A DNA stretch of 24,994 nt from an uncultured Peptoniphilus sp. (GTDB lineage: Bacteria; Bacillota; Clostridia; Tissierellales; Peptoniphilaceae). Made by a program: the position numbers and the translations under genes. The stretch spans positions 1 through 24,994 of the forward strand of contig NZ_CAMQAY010000017.1 of NCBI RefSeq assembly GCF_946998875.1. Reading direction: 5' to 3'. Within the stretch, counting starts at the first letter, position 1; every line of letters starts with the position of its first letter. Under the pieces are notes generated by a model. It was not told where the DNA came from. It did no database searches and worked only from the letters and a program-made list of their open reading frames with translations. Of this stretch, positions 1-6,568 are shown piece by piece.

Positions 1-162
1 AGTGATATTACTAGAAGATGTCTACAATTATTCGGTGGATACGGATACACTCGTGACTATCCAATTGAAAGAATGATGAGAGACGCTAAGATCACTGAAA
101 TTTACGAAGGTACATCTGAAGTAATGAAGATGGTTGTATCTGGCTGGATGGGCGTTAAATAA
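1..162 (+). CDS. Acyl-CoA dehydrogenase (butyryl-CoA dehydrogenase type), C-terminal end only
   Basis: Open from the first base of the window to a TAA at 160-162, giving about 53 residues. The text GGYGYTRDYPIERMMRDAKI followed by TEIYEGTSEV is the conserved C-terminal helix block of flavin-dependent acyl-CoA dehydrogenases. Its Glu/Gly-rich EGTSE segment helps close the FAD site between subunits. Only 18 bases separate the stop from etfB, so the three genes form an operon. In clostridia this order belongs to the butyryl-CoA dehydrogenase/Etf complex, which reduces crotonyl-CoA to butyryl-CoA. Substrate specificity cannot be read from this fragment, because the catalytic glutamate lies upstream of the window. 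The start is missing only because the window begins here. Confidence 0.9.
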   Translation, partial: SDITRRCLQLFGGYGYTRDYPIERMMRDAKITEIYEGTSEVMKMVVSGWMGVK

Positions 163-180
163 TCGGAAGGAGTATTATAG

Positions 181-978
181 ATGAATATAGTAGTATGTAT
201 TAAACAAGTACCTGATACTAATGAAGTTAGACTTGACCCTGTTACTAACACTCTTATTAGAGATGGTGTGCCAAGTATTATAAACCCTGATGATAAATCA
301 GGTCTTGAAGTAGCACTTAGACTTAAAGATGAAAATCCAGATATCCATGTAACAGTTTTATCAATGGGACCTCCACAAGCTGAAGCTGCTCTTAGAGAAG
401 CTCTTGCAATGGGAGCAGATGAAGGAATCTTAGTATCTGATAGGGCTTTTGGTGGTGCTGACACTTGGGCTACATCATGTACAATTACTGCAGCTCTTGA
501 ACACTTAGATTTTGATCTAATTGTATGTGGTAGACAAGCAATTGATGGTGATACAGCACAAGTTGGACCACAAATTGCTGAACACATTGGAGTTCCACAA
601 GTTTCTTATGTTGAAGAACTTGAACTAGACAAAGATATGAAGGGTGTAACTGTTAAGAGACAATTCGAAGACAGATACCACACAATTAATGCTAAATTCC
701 CATGCTTAATTACTGCAATTGCAGAATTAGCAGAACCTAGATATATGACAATTGGTAAAGTTTTTGACGCTTACCAAAAAGAAATCAAAGTTTGGGGTCT
801 TGAAGATATTAAAGACAAACTTGATATGGCAAACATAGGACTTAAAGGATCACCTACAAAGGTTAAAAAATCTTTCCCTAAACAAGGTAAGGGCAAGGGC
901 GTTCTTTTAACTGATCTTACTGCTGACGAAGCAGCTCAAGCTATCGTTGCTAAACTTCAAGAAAAGTATATTATCTAA
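181..978 (+). CDS. etfB: Electron transfer flavoprotein subunit beta
   Basis: This 265-residue protein is the beta subunit of the heterodimeric electron transfer flavoprotein, a cytoplasmic carrier working with acyl-CoA dehydrogenase. It opens with MNIVVCIKQVPDT, the family N-terminus. It contains the nucleotide-binding signature GRQAIDGDTAQVGPQIAEH at about residues 121-139. Length is normal for the family. The start ATG has a ribosome binding site GGAAGGAG at 165-172. It sits 18 bases after the acyl-CoA dehydrogenase and 13 bases before etfA. Clostridial EtfB next to Bcd typically belongs to the electron-bifurcating class (NADH oxidation coupled to reduction of crotonyl-CoA and ferredoxin). 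That assignment here is inference from gene order, not from a checked bifurcation motif. Confidence 0.95.
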   Translation: MNIVVCIKQVPDTNEVRLDPVTNTLIRDGVPSIINPDDKSGLEVALRLKDENPDIHVTVLSMGPPQAEAALREALAMGADEGILVSDRAFGGADTWATSCTITAALEHLDFDLIVCGRQAIDGDTAQVGPQIAEHIGVPQVSYVEELELDKDMKGVTVKRQFEDRYHTINAKFPCLITAIAELAEPRYMTIGKVFDAYQKEIKVWGLEDIKDKLDMANIGLKGSPTKVKKSFPKQGKGKGVLLTDLTADEAAQAIVAKLQEKYII

Positions 979-991
979 TTGGGGGTTTAAA

Positions 992-1999
992 ATGAGTAAA
1001 GATGTATTTGTATTTGTAGAACAAAGAGACAATAAACTTGAAAAAGTTGGAATAGAACTTTTGGGAAAGGCAAGAGAACTTGCTGACGCTCTTGGACAAG
1101 ATGTTGTAGCAATGTTACTTGGCGAAAAAGTTAAGGATCATGCACAAACTCTTATTAGACACGGAGCTGACAAAGTTCTTGTAGTTGAAGATGAAATGCT
1201 TAAAGAATATGTTACTGAACCATATGCTAAAGCAATCACTCAAATTATTAAAGAAAAAGATCCAGAAATCGTAATTTATGGTGCATCATCAATAGGTCGT
1301 GACCTTGCTCCAAGACTTGCAGCAAGAATTCACACAGGACTTACTGCTGACTGTACAAAACTAGAAATAGATGAAGAATCTAAAAACCTTATGATGACAA
1401 GACCTGCTTTTGGTGGTAACTTAATGGCTACTATCCTTTGTGAAGATTTCAGACCACAAATGGCAACAGTTAGACCTGGAGTTATGCAAGCACTTGATTC
1501 TGACGATTCAAGAAAGGGCGAAGTTGAAGAAATTAAAGTTGACTTCACTGACGCTGACATGAACGTTAAAATCGTAGATATTGCTAAACAAGAATCTCAT
1601 AAGAAAGACATCACAGAAGCTAAGATTTTAGTATCTGGTGGACGTGGAATTGGTGGACCAGAAGGATTTAAACCTCTTCAAGAACTTGCTGACAAACTAG
1701 AAGCAGAAATTTCTGCATCAAGAGCGTCAGTAGATTCAGGTTGGATAACTAAGGATCACCAAGTAGGACAAACTGGTAAGACAGTTAGACCAGAACTTTA
1801 CTTCGCAATGGGTATCTCTGGAGCAATCCAACACGTTGCAGGTATGGAAGATTCAGACCTTATCATAGCTGTTAATAAAGACCCTGAAGCAGCAATTTTT
1901 GAAATAGCTGACCTTGGTGTTGTTGGAGATATTAATGCAGTTGTTCCAAAATTAACTGAAGCAATTGAAAGAGAACAAAGAATTAAAGCTGAAATTTAA
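992..1999 (+). CDS. etfA: Electron transfer flavoprotein subunit alpha
   Basis: This 335-residue FAD-binding alpha subunit partners EtfB. The C-terminal FAD domain is clear: SGGRGIGGPEGF, then ASRASVDSGWITKDHQVGQT, then VRPELYFAMGISGAIQHVAG and DLIIAVNKDPEA, in the family order. I place the start at ATG 992 (MSKDVFVFVEQ), 5 bases after the ribosome binding site GGGGG at 981-985. The reading frame is open further upstream to 947, but that extension lies inside the etfB coding region and lacks its own site. It is the last gene of the bcd-etfBA operon and is followed by a hairpin terminator at 2021-2050. Confidence 0.95.
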   Translation: MSKDVFVFVEQRDNKLEKVGIELLGKARELADALGQDVVAMLLGEKVKDHAQTLIRHGADKVLVVEDEMLKEYVTEPYAKAITQIIKEKDPEIVIYGASSIGRDLAPRLAARIHTGLTADCTKLEIDEESKNLMMTRPAFGGNLMATILCEDFRPQMATVRPGVMQALDSDDSRKGEVEEIKVDFTDADMNVKIVDIAKQESHKKDITEAKILVSGGRGIGGPEGFKPLQELADKLEAEISASRASVDSGWITKDHQVGQTGKTVRPELYFAMGISGAIQHVAGMEDSDLIIAVNKDPEAAIFEIADLGVVGDINAVVPKLTEAIEREQRIKAEI

Positions 2000-2020
2000 T
2001 TTTAAATAAATTTTATTTAA

Positions 2021-2050
2021 AGAGGTTACAAGATTGTAGCCTCTTTTTTG
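2021..2050 (+). terminator. Intrinsic terminator after etfA
   Basis: AGAGGTTACA (2021-2030) pairs with TGTAGCCTCT (2035-2044), a 10-bp stem with one G-U pair and a 4-base loop. A T run follows at 2044-2049. It lies 21 bases after the etfA stop and ends the bcd-etfBA transcript. Confidence 0.85.
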
Positions 2051-2070
2051 TTGGAATTTTAATTTTTCAT

Positions 2071-2099
2071 TTGATAAATTTTATATGGTAAGTTATAAG
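2071..2099 (+). promoter_or_regulatory. Candidate sigma-A promoter upstream of ilvE (distal)
   Basis: TTGATA at 2071-2076 and TATAAG at 2094-2099 are separated by 17 bases. The site lies just after the etfA terminator. A transcript would have a leader of about 160 bases before ilvE. A second candidate lies closer to the gene, so which is used is open. Confidence 0.35.
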
Positions 2100-2181
2100 A
2101 TTTAAAGGCGACACAAATAGATTAAATTAAAAATCTTATGCAAGCTAAAAAAGAAAGGACATGCCTTTAGTCTTAAAAAAC

Positions 2182-2210
2182 TTAGATTTTCTAAGAAAAA
2201 GTGATAAAAT
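2182..2210 (+). promoter_or_regulatory. Candidate sigma-A promoter upstream of ilvE (proximal)
   Basis: TTAGAT at 2182-2187 and TAAAAT at 2205-2210 have a 17-base spacer. The same TAAAAT -10 form appears in the strong rplM and glnA promoters of this window. This would give a leader of about 50 bases. Confidence 0.4.
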
Positions 2211-2267
2211 TTAGGACAATAAATTGTTGAAGAGGAAAATTATAAGAAAAATTTTAGAGGGTGGATT

Positions 2268-3191
2268 ATGGATAAATCTTATGTTTTTTACAATGGCGAA
2301 ATAGTTGAAGAAGAAAAGGTGTCAGTTAGCATTAGGTCAAGAGTAGTAAATTATGGCTTAGGAGTTTTCGAAGGCATTCGTGCCTATTGGAGTGAGGAAG
2401 ATGAAGAACTTTACGCCTTCAAACTCATAGAACACTACAAGAGATTTTTGCAATCAGCAAAGGTAGTGAACTTAAAGGTTGACTACACTGCAGAAGAACT
2501 CGCAGACTTTACTATTGAACTTTTGAGAAAAAATGGCTACAAAGAGACTACTTATATAAGACCACTTGCCTACAAGGATAATAAAACTGTTGGCGTTAGC
2601 ATAGAAGGTCACGATGAAGATGTTGTGGCAATTTATTTGCAGCCCATGGGCAAGTATATGAAGCAAGAAGAATTTAGAGTTAAGGTTTCATCATGGGTGA
2701 GAATTGCAGACAATATGCTTCCACCAAGAACTAAGGCAACAGCAGGTTACCTAAACTCTGCCCTTGCATCACTAGAAGCAAAAAGAGCAGGCTACGATGA
2801 AGCAGTCCTATTAAATAGAAATGGCTATGTATGTGAAGGACCTGGCGAAAATATTTTTATTTACAAAAAGGGAAAATTAATCACTCCGCCAGCATCTGAC
2901 GACATCCTTGAAGGCATCACAAGAGATATTGTAATGCAGCTTGCCAGAGAAGAACTTGGCATTGAATGCCTAGAAAAATCAATTGCAAGGACTGAGCTTT
3001 ATAATGCAGATGAAGTTTTCTTCTCAGGAACAGCCATGGAAGTTGCTCCAGTAGTTGAAGTTGACGACATAAAAGTTGCTGATGGAAGGCCAGGGGAGCT
3101 TACAATGAAGTTAAAGGAACTTTTCCATGACTTGACTCATGGCAAGAAGGAAAAGTACAAGGATTCACTTAGACCAGTTTATGGCAAATAA
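2268..3191 (+). CDS. ilvE: Branched-chain amino acid aminotransferase (PLP fold type IV)
   Basis: This 307-residue class IV aminotransferase interconverts branched-chain amino acids and their 2-oxo acids with glutamate/2-oxoglutarate. Family landmarks are GVFEGIRAY near residue 32-40, the PLP-lysine block PRTKATAGYLNSALA with the Schiff-base lysine at K156, and then GYDEAVLLNRNGYVCEGPGE with NIFI. Downstream EVFFSGTAMEVAPV matches the family's phosphate-binding loop region. The start ATG follows AGAGGGTGG (2256-2264). It is a single-gene unit, with a terminator on each side and candidate promoters between. D-amino acid aminotransferase and aminodeoxychorismate lyase share this fold, but the EGIRAY and KATAGYLNS blocks favour the branched-chain enzyme. 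Confidence 0.88.
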   Translation: MDKSYVFYNGEIVEEEKVSVSIRSRVVNYGLGVFEGIRAYWSEEDEELYAFKLIEHYKRFLQSAKVVNLKVDYTAEELADFTIELLRKNGYKETTYIRPLAYKDNKTVGVSIEGHDEDVVAIYLQPMGKYMKQEEFRVKVSSWVRIADNMLPPRTKATAGYLNSALASLEAKRAGYDEAVLLNRNGYVCEGPGENIFIYKKGKLITPPASDDILEGITRDIVMQLAREELGIECLEKSIARTELYNADEVFFSGTAMEVAPVVEVDDIKVADGRPGELTMKLKELFHDLTHGKKEKYKDSLRPVYGK

Positions 3192-3238
3192 TTTTTATTT
3201 GATAAAAGGTAAAAATTTTATAGAATAAAAGAATAAGG

Positions 3239-3264
3239 TCGGCAGGAAAATCCTGTCGATTTTT
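3239..3264 (+). terminator. Intrinsic terminator after ilvE
   Basis: TCGGCAGGA (3239-3247) pairs with TCCTGTCGA (3251-3259), 9 bp with one G-U and a 3-base loop. TTTTT follows at 3260-3264. Confidence 0.85.
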
Positions 3265-3307
3265 ATTTAAAAATTTTTAAAGGAAATAGCCTTAAACTTA
3301 TTATTTA

Positions 3308-3337
3308 TTGAAAAAGCCTAGCTTTAAATGGTATCAT
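3308..3337 (+). promoter_or_regulatory. Candidate promoter of the apbE operon
   Basis: TTGAAA at 3308-3313 and TATCAT at 3332-3337 have an 18-base spacer. The predicted transcript start is just before the ribosome binding site AAAGGTGAT (3341-3349), giving a very short leader. It lies downstream of the ilvE terminator, which fits separate transcription. Confidence 0.5.
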
Positions 3338-3352
3338 ATAAAAGGTGATAAT

Positions 3353-4495
3353 ATGAAAAAAATAATACTTGCCCTAACTTTGGGAGGACTTTTAATCCTT
3401 TCTGCTTGCGGCGATGAAAATGTAAATAAAAATCCTAAGGTCAATGAAAATAAAAATGCCATTAAGGCAGAGGAAAAGCTGAGTGCAAAAGAAATTACAA
3501 GAGATGGAGAAAAAAGCGAAATCGAATTTTACGACACTTTTGACACAGTGGTTCACATTGCAATTTATTCTGATGATGAAAATTTTGCCAGTGAAAATTT
3601 GACTTATGCTAAGGAGAGGTTTGAAGAACTTCACAAACTCTTTGATAACTACAAAAACTATGATGGCTATGTAAATGTCAAGTCAATTAATGACGAAGCG
3701 GGCGTAAAGCCTGTTGTGGTAAATGACACTTTATTCGAGCTAATAAAGGATTCTATTGACTACAATAAAAACATTTCTCATAAGACAAATGTTGCCCTTG
3801 GACCTGTTACTAAACTTTGGAATGAATATAGGGAACTTTACGAAGCAGGAAAGACTAAAGAGGAAGTCATTAAAATAATGGGAGAAGCTCTACCAAGTGA
3901 TGAAGAATTAGAAAAGCTTCGTCCTTTTACAAATATTGAAAATGTAAAATTAGATGAAGAGAAAAAATCTGTTGAAATAGATAGGGGAATGGTACTTGAC
4001 TTGGGAGCAACTGCCAAGGGCTTTGCAACAGAACTTGTTGCAAGAGAGCTTGAAGAAAGAGGAGTTAAGTCCTCAGTAATTTCTGCTGGTGGCAATGTGA
4101 GAATAATTGGAAAGCCAGTAGACGGTCGCGACAATTTCAAAATTGGAATTCAAAATCCCGACCTTGAAAGCCAGGATCCAATCCTTGCTGCAGTAAATGT
4201 TGCTAACACATCTATAGTTACAAGTGGCGATTACCAAAGGTACTTCGATCTTGACGGCGTTAGATACTGCCACATAATCGACCCAGATACCTTAAAGCCT
4301 TCTGAAAACTTAAAGTCTGTTACAATTATTAAAGAGGACTCAGGCCTATGTGACTTTTTATCAACTGCTGCCTTTAATTCCACAGACGATGAGATAAATG
4401 CTCTTGCAGAGAAAACTGATTCTGCAATTATTTGGGTGGATAAGGACATGAACTTAAAATTATCAGGAAAAGCCCAAAATTTCTTGGATAAATAG
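3353..4495 (+). CDS. apbE: FAD:protein FMN transferase (ApbE family), lipoprotein
   Basis: ApbE enzymes split FAD and attach FMN covalently to a threonine/serine of target flavoproteins outside the membrane. The protein is 380 residues. A lipoprotein signal peptide ends in LSAC with the lipidated cysteine at C19, followed by a charged linker to about residue 55. The catalytic domain shows FYDTFDTVVHIAIY (59-72), NVALGPVTKLWN (146-157), LGATAKGFA (217-225), SAGGNVRI (244-251), TSGDYQRYF (290-298) and HIIDPDT (307-313), all in family order. ATG 3353 is chosen because it follows AAAGGTGAT and begins the signal peptide; the frame is open up to 3308 but that stretch is promoter. No Rnf, Nqr or FMN-binding target is visible nearby, so its substrate protein is unknown. 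Confidence 0.9.
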   Translation: MKKIILALTLGGLLILSACGDENVNKNPKVNENKNAIKAEEKLSAKEITRDGEKSEIEFYDTFDTVVHIAIYSDDENFASENLTYAKERFEELHKLFDNYKNYDGYVNVKSINDEAGVKPVVVNDTLFELIKDSIDYNKNISHKTNVALGPVTKLWNEYRELYEAGKTKEEVIKIMGEALPSDEELEKLRPFTNIENVKLDEEKKSVEIDRGMVLDLGATAKGFATELVARELEERGVKSSVISAGGNVRIIGKPVDGRDNFKIGIQNPDLESQDPILAAVNVANTSIVTSGDYQRYFDLDGVRYCHIIDPDTLKPSENLKSVTIIKEDSGLCDFLSTAAFNSTDDEINALAEKTDSAIIWVDKDMNLKLSGKAQNFLDK

Positions 4496-4503
4496 GAGTG
4501 CAA

Positions 4504-5007
4504 ATGAGAAATAATACTAGAGGATTAATTTTTCACATCTTAATAGTTTTTATAACCTTTGCCATTTCAGCTCTCATAAATTTAAGTACCAACATGAGAA
4601 ATTTGGTTTATGGAAATATATTTTTTAAAGTTATTTTAGTTGCAGTTATAGTAGTTCTCTATTATAACTTTGGAAAAATGCTCTCAAAGAGAAATGCAAG
4701 GAGCCTTGATTTCTTTGCTGGCAATTTAATTTTTCTCATTGGCTTAATTTTATTTGCCCTCGGATTTTTGGGTTTGGGAAAAGAAATTTTTACTCGCTCA
4801 GTTGGTGGCTCTTACTGGAAATTTCCACTGGAATTCTTTTTGATGCCAGAGGTATATGCTTTAAAGGTTCTGGGTATAAATTATAACGGTCTAAGTCTTT
4901 TAGTTGCCACACTAATCCCTGGATTTATTTATGGCATTAGCATAAAAATTTCTAGAGCAAAAATCATAAAGAGAAATAGAGCGAAAACTAGAACTAGAAG
5001 AAAATAG
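4504..5007 (+). CDS. Unrecognised small integral membrane protein
   Basis: I do not recognise a family. The 167-residue product has four hydrophobic stretches, roughly residues 8-26, 38-56, 68-92 and 124-148. It ends in a strongly basic tail (about 150-167, rich in Lys/Arg) that should face the cytoplasm. The start ATG 4504 is placed 5 bases after AGGAG (4494-4498). A GTG at 4498 overlaps the ribosome binding site and is rejected. It begins 8 bases after the apbE stop and ends 8 bases before the next gene, so it is co-transcribed with apbE and the PgpA-like phosphatase. Position suggests a membrane or envelope role, perhaps near the flavinylated target of ApbE, but nothing in the sequence proves that. 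Confidence 0.75.
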   Translation: MRNNTRGLIFHILIVFITFAISALINLSTNMRNLVYGNIFFKVILVAVIVVLYYNFGKMLSKRNARSLDFFAGNLIFLIGLILFALGFLGLGKEIFTRSVGGSYWKFPLEFFLMPEVYALKVLGINYNGLSLLVATLIPGFIYGISIKISRAKIIKRNRAKTRTRRK

Positions 5008-5015
5008 GAGGATTT

Positions 5016-5522
5016 GTGAAAGATATACTTTATAAATACGATAGCCAGGAGCTTTATGAGCATACTGTTAAAAGATTACAGGATTTTGGCGTTGAGTTAA
5101 TTGAAATTGCAAAGCTTGTTCAGGAGCTTCAAGGCGACTACATTAAAGACCTTGATTTAGAAAGATGCCTAGAAAGTGTTGAAAGCGTAATAAAAAAGAG
5201 GGAGTCAATTCACGCAATCTTAACAGGCCTTGCCCTTGACGACTTGGCAAATGAAGGCAAACTTCCTGAGCCAATTCAATCCATTATCCATGATGACGAA
5301 GGTCTCTATGGCATTGACGAGATTTTAACTCTTGGCATAGTCAATATGTATGGGACAATTGGTCTTACTAATTTTGGCTATCTTGACAAGAAAAAAATTG
5401 GCATAATCAAAGAACTTGATGAAAAGAAAAAAGTTGAGAGGGTAACTACTTTTGCAGATGACTTGGTGGCAGCAATTGCCGCAGCTGCATCTGCAAGAAT
5501 AGCTCATCAAAATAGAAGATAA
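5016..5522 (+). CDS. pgpA: Phosphatidylglycerophosphatase A-like protein (Firmicute YutG type)
   Basis: PgpA enzymes remove the terminal phosphate of phosphatidylglycerol phosphate in membrane lipid synthesis. The 168-residue protein has the Firmicute form: a short helical N-terminal part with AKLVQELQGDYI (about 32-43) and AILTGLALDDLA. The PgpA core follows with DEGLYGIDEILTLGIVNMYG and GLTNFGYLDKKK, then TFADDLVAAIAAAASARIAH at the C-terminus. The acidic pairs in DEGLYGIDE and FADDL are the likely metal-binding residues. It lacks the membrane helices of E. coli PgpA but matches what I recall of B. subtilis YutG. Start is GTG 5016, 4 bases after a perfect AGGAGG (5006-5011). It is the last gene of the apbE operon. 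Confidence 0.82.
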   Translation: MKDILYKYDSQELYEHTVKRLQDFGVELIEIAKLVQELQGDYIKDLDLERCLESVESVIKKRESIHAILTGLALDDLANEGKLPEPIQSIIHDDEGLYGIDEILTLGIVNMYGTIGLTNFGYLDKKKIGIIKELDEKKKVERVTTFADDLVAAIAAAASARIAHQNRR

Positions 5523-6167
5523 TTATAGGATGCGGAAGGTCTTGTTGTGGTAATCAATGAGACCTTCTTTTTTTAGTTTTGAAAGTTCGCGAGAAAGGGA
5601 AGATCTATTTAAATTTAAAAATTGTGCCAACTCTGTAATGTTGAAGTCAAGGGTAAAATATTTTGAGCCTTTTTTTCTTGCTTCCTTAGACAAGTAGTAC
5701 AAAATTTTTGCGCGAGCTGTGGGAAGGGTGAGAAGGTTTAATTTGTCTCGCATAAATAAATTTTTGCCAGCAAGGATTTTTATAAGGTTGTCCTTAACTT
5801 TTTCCTTTGACTTTAAATTTTCACCAAGAAAAGAATTGTAGTCGAAGAAAATTATTTCTGCCTCCCCACTTGTAACTACAGATAGGGGAATTTCCCTCAA
5901 TCCACAAATTAAGACGGATTCAGCAAAAAGTGCTGGCGCAGTTAATTTTGAGAGAATAGTTTTGTTGCCAAAGTCATCGTCAACTTCAAGCTCTACTTGC
6001 CCCCTTAATAAAATTCCAAAATTATTTATGTCGTCGCCAACATTAAAGATTGTGGTCTTGTTTTTATAAACTTTTATGTCAGATAAAAAGTTTTTCACTT
6101 CTTCAAGCTCTAAGTCATTTAAATTGTTAAATAATTTTAAGTTTTTTAGCATCTTTGAAAGTTCCAT
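5523..6167 (-). CDS. Crp/Fnr-family transcriptional regulator
   Basis: The product has 214 residues with the usual two-domain plan. An N-terminal cyclic-nucleotide-binding-type beta roll (about 10-125) contains FGILLRGQVELEVDD and an ILSKLTAPALFAES segment. A C-terminal winged helix (about 165-214) contains ITELAQFLNLNRSSLSRELS and the wing KKEGLIDYHNKTFRIL. Only one cysteine (LICGL) is present, so it is not an oxygen-sensing Fe-S Fnr; the effector is unknown. The start ATG at 6167 follows GAGGTG on the minus strand; a GTG at 6179 lies inside that ribosome binding site and is rejected. It is divergent from the ferredoxin-hydrogenase genes with 119 bases between, which makes it a candidate regulator of them (inference). 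Confidence 0.9.
   Translation of the reverse strand: MELSKMLKNLKLFNNLNDLELEEVKNFLSDIKVYKNKTTIFNVGDDINNFGILLRGQVELEVDDDFGNKTILSKLTAPALFAESVLICGLREIPLSVVTSGEAEIIFFDYNSFLGENLKSKEKVKDNLIKILAGKNLFMRDKLNLLTLPTARAKILYYLSKEARKKGSKYFTLDFNITELAQFLNLNRSSLSRELSKLKKEGLIDYHNKTFRIL
5535..5574 (+). terminator. Intrinsic terminator of the apbE-pgpA operon, inside the convergent gene
   Basis: GAAGGTCT (5535-5542) pairs with AGACCTTC (5560-5567), a perfect 8-bp stem with a 17-base loop, followed by seven T at 5568-5574. It lies wholly within the last coding bases of the minus-strand Crp/Fnr gene, so these bases serve both protein coding and termination. It has no T run on the minus strand. Confidence 0.75.
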
Positions 6168-6183
6168 ATAACACCTCACCTAT

Positions 6184-6259
6184 ATTTTAACATTATTAAT
6201 AATAATATTATAAAAAAACTATAATGATGATTGAAGAAGTAATTTTTAAATGTTAAACT
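6184..6259. promoter_or_regulatory. Divergent promoter/operator region, regulator versus ferredoxin-hydrogenase
   Basis: Plus strand: TTGAAG (6231-6236), 17 bases, TAAACT (6254-6259) in front of the ferredoxin gene. Minus strand: TATAAT read from 6212 to 6207 with a weak TTCAAT 17 bases upstream (6235-6230), so the two promoters overlap. TTAACATT occurs at 6187-6194 and its complement AATGTTAA at 6249-6256, one near each promoter. The spacing is compatible with one dimer site or two half-sites for the adjacent Crp/Fnr protein. All of this is by-eye motif matching. Confidence 0.4.
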
Positions 6260-6286
6260 ATCAGTATAGAGTGAAGAGGAGGACAT

Positions 6287-6559
6287 ATGAAAGTTACTAT
6301 TTGCATGGGTGCGAGATGCACTCTTATGGGAGCTAATGCTATTTACGACGCAGTAGAGTACTTACAAGATCATTTGTGCGGACCAGAGTCCGAACTTTGT
6401 TCTGCAGAAAATTTGGAAATTGAATTTGCACACTGTTTAAATTATTGCAAAATTCACAACAACGAAGCATCACCAGTTGTTATTGTAGACGATGAAATTA
6501 TGCTAAAGGCTACGGCTCAAGAAGTAAGCGCGAAAATTATTGATAAATTGAGGATATAA
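6287..6559 (+). CDS. Thioredoxin-like [2Fe-2S] ferredoxin (NuoE/HydC-like)
   Basis: The protein has 90 residues with cysteines C6, C11, C50 and C54, i.e. C-x4-C and C-x3-C. That is the pattern of thioredoxin-fold [2Fe-2S] ferredoxins and of the NuoE/HydC subunits of NADH dehydrogenases and multimeric hydrogenases. The text AHCLNYCKIHNNEASPVVIV is the typical second cluster loop. Two extra cysteines (C31, C38) lie in a negatively charged insertion and are not obviously ligands. The start follows GAGGAGG (6276-6282). It is 9 bases upstream of the hydrogenase gene and surely co-transcribed, which suggests it carries electrons to or from the hydrogenase. No NuoF/HydB-type NADH-binding subunit is present here. 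Confidence 0.85.
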   Translation: MKVTICMGARCTLMGANAIYDAVEYLQDHLCGPESELCSAENLEIEFAHCLNYCKIHNNEASPVVIVDDEIMLKATAQEVSAKIIDKLRI

Positions 6560-6568
6560 GGGGAAAAG

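Noticed and set aside
102..587. Minus-strand 161-codon frame across the etfB start
   Set aside because: It overlaps a certain gene and the end of another, has low-complexity composition and no start signal.
947..991. Longer upstream start for etfA
   Set aside because: The extension lies within the etfB coding region and has no ribosome binding site; ATG 992 has one and gives the usual N-terminus.
2256..2270. GAGGGTGG in front of ilvE, resembling the T-box AGGGTGG core
   Set aside because: It is not followed by the ACCGCG part. There is no stem I specifier structure or terminator between it and the gene, and it sits at Shine-Dalgarno distance.
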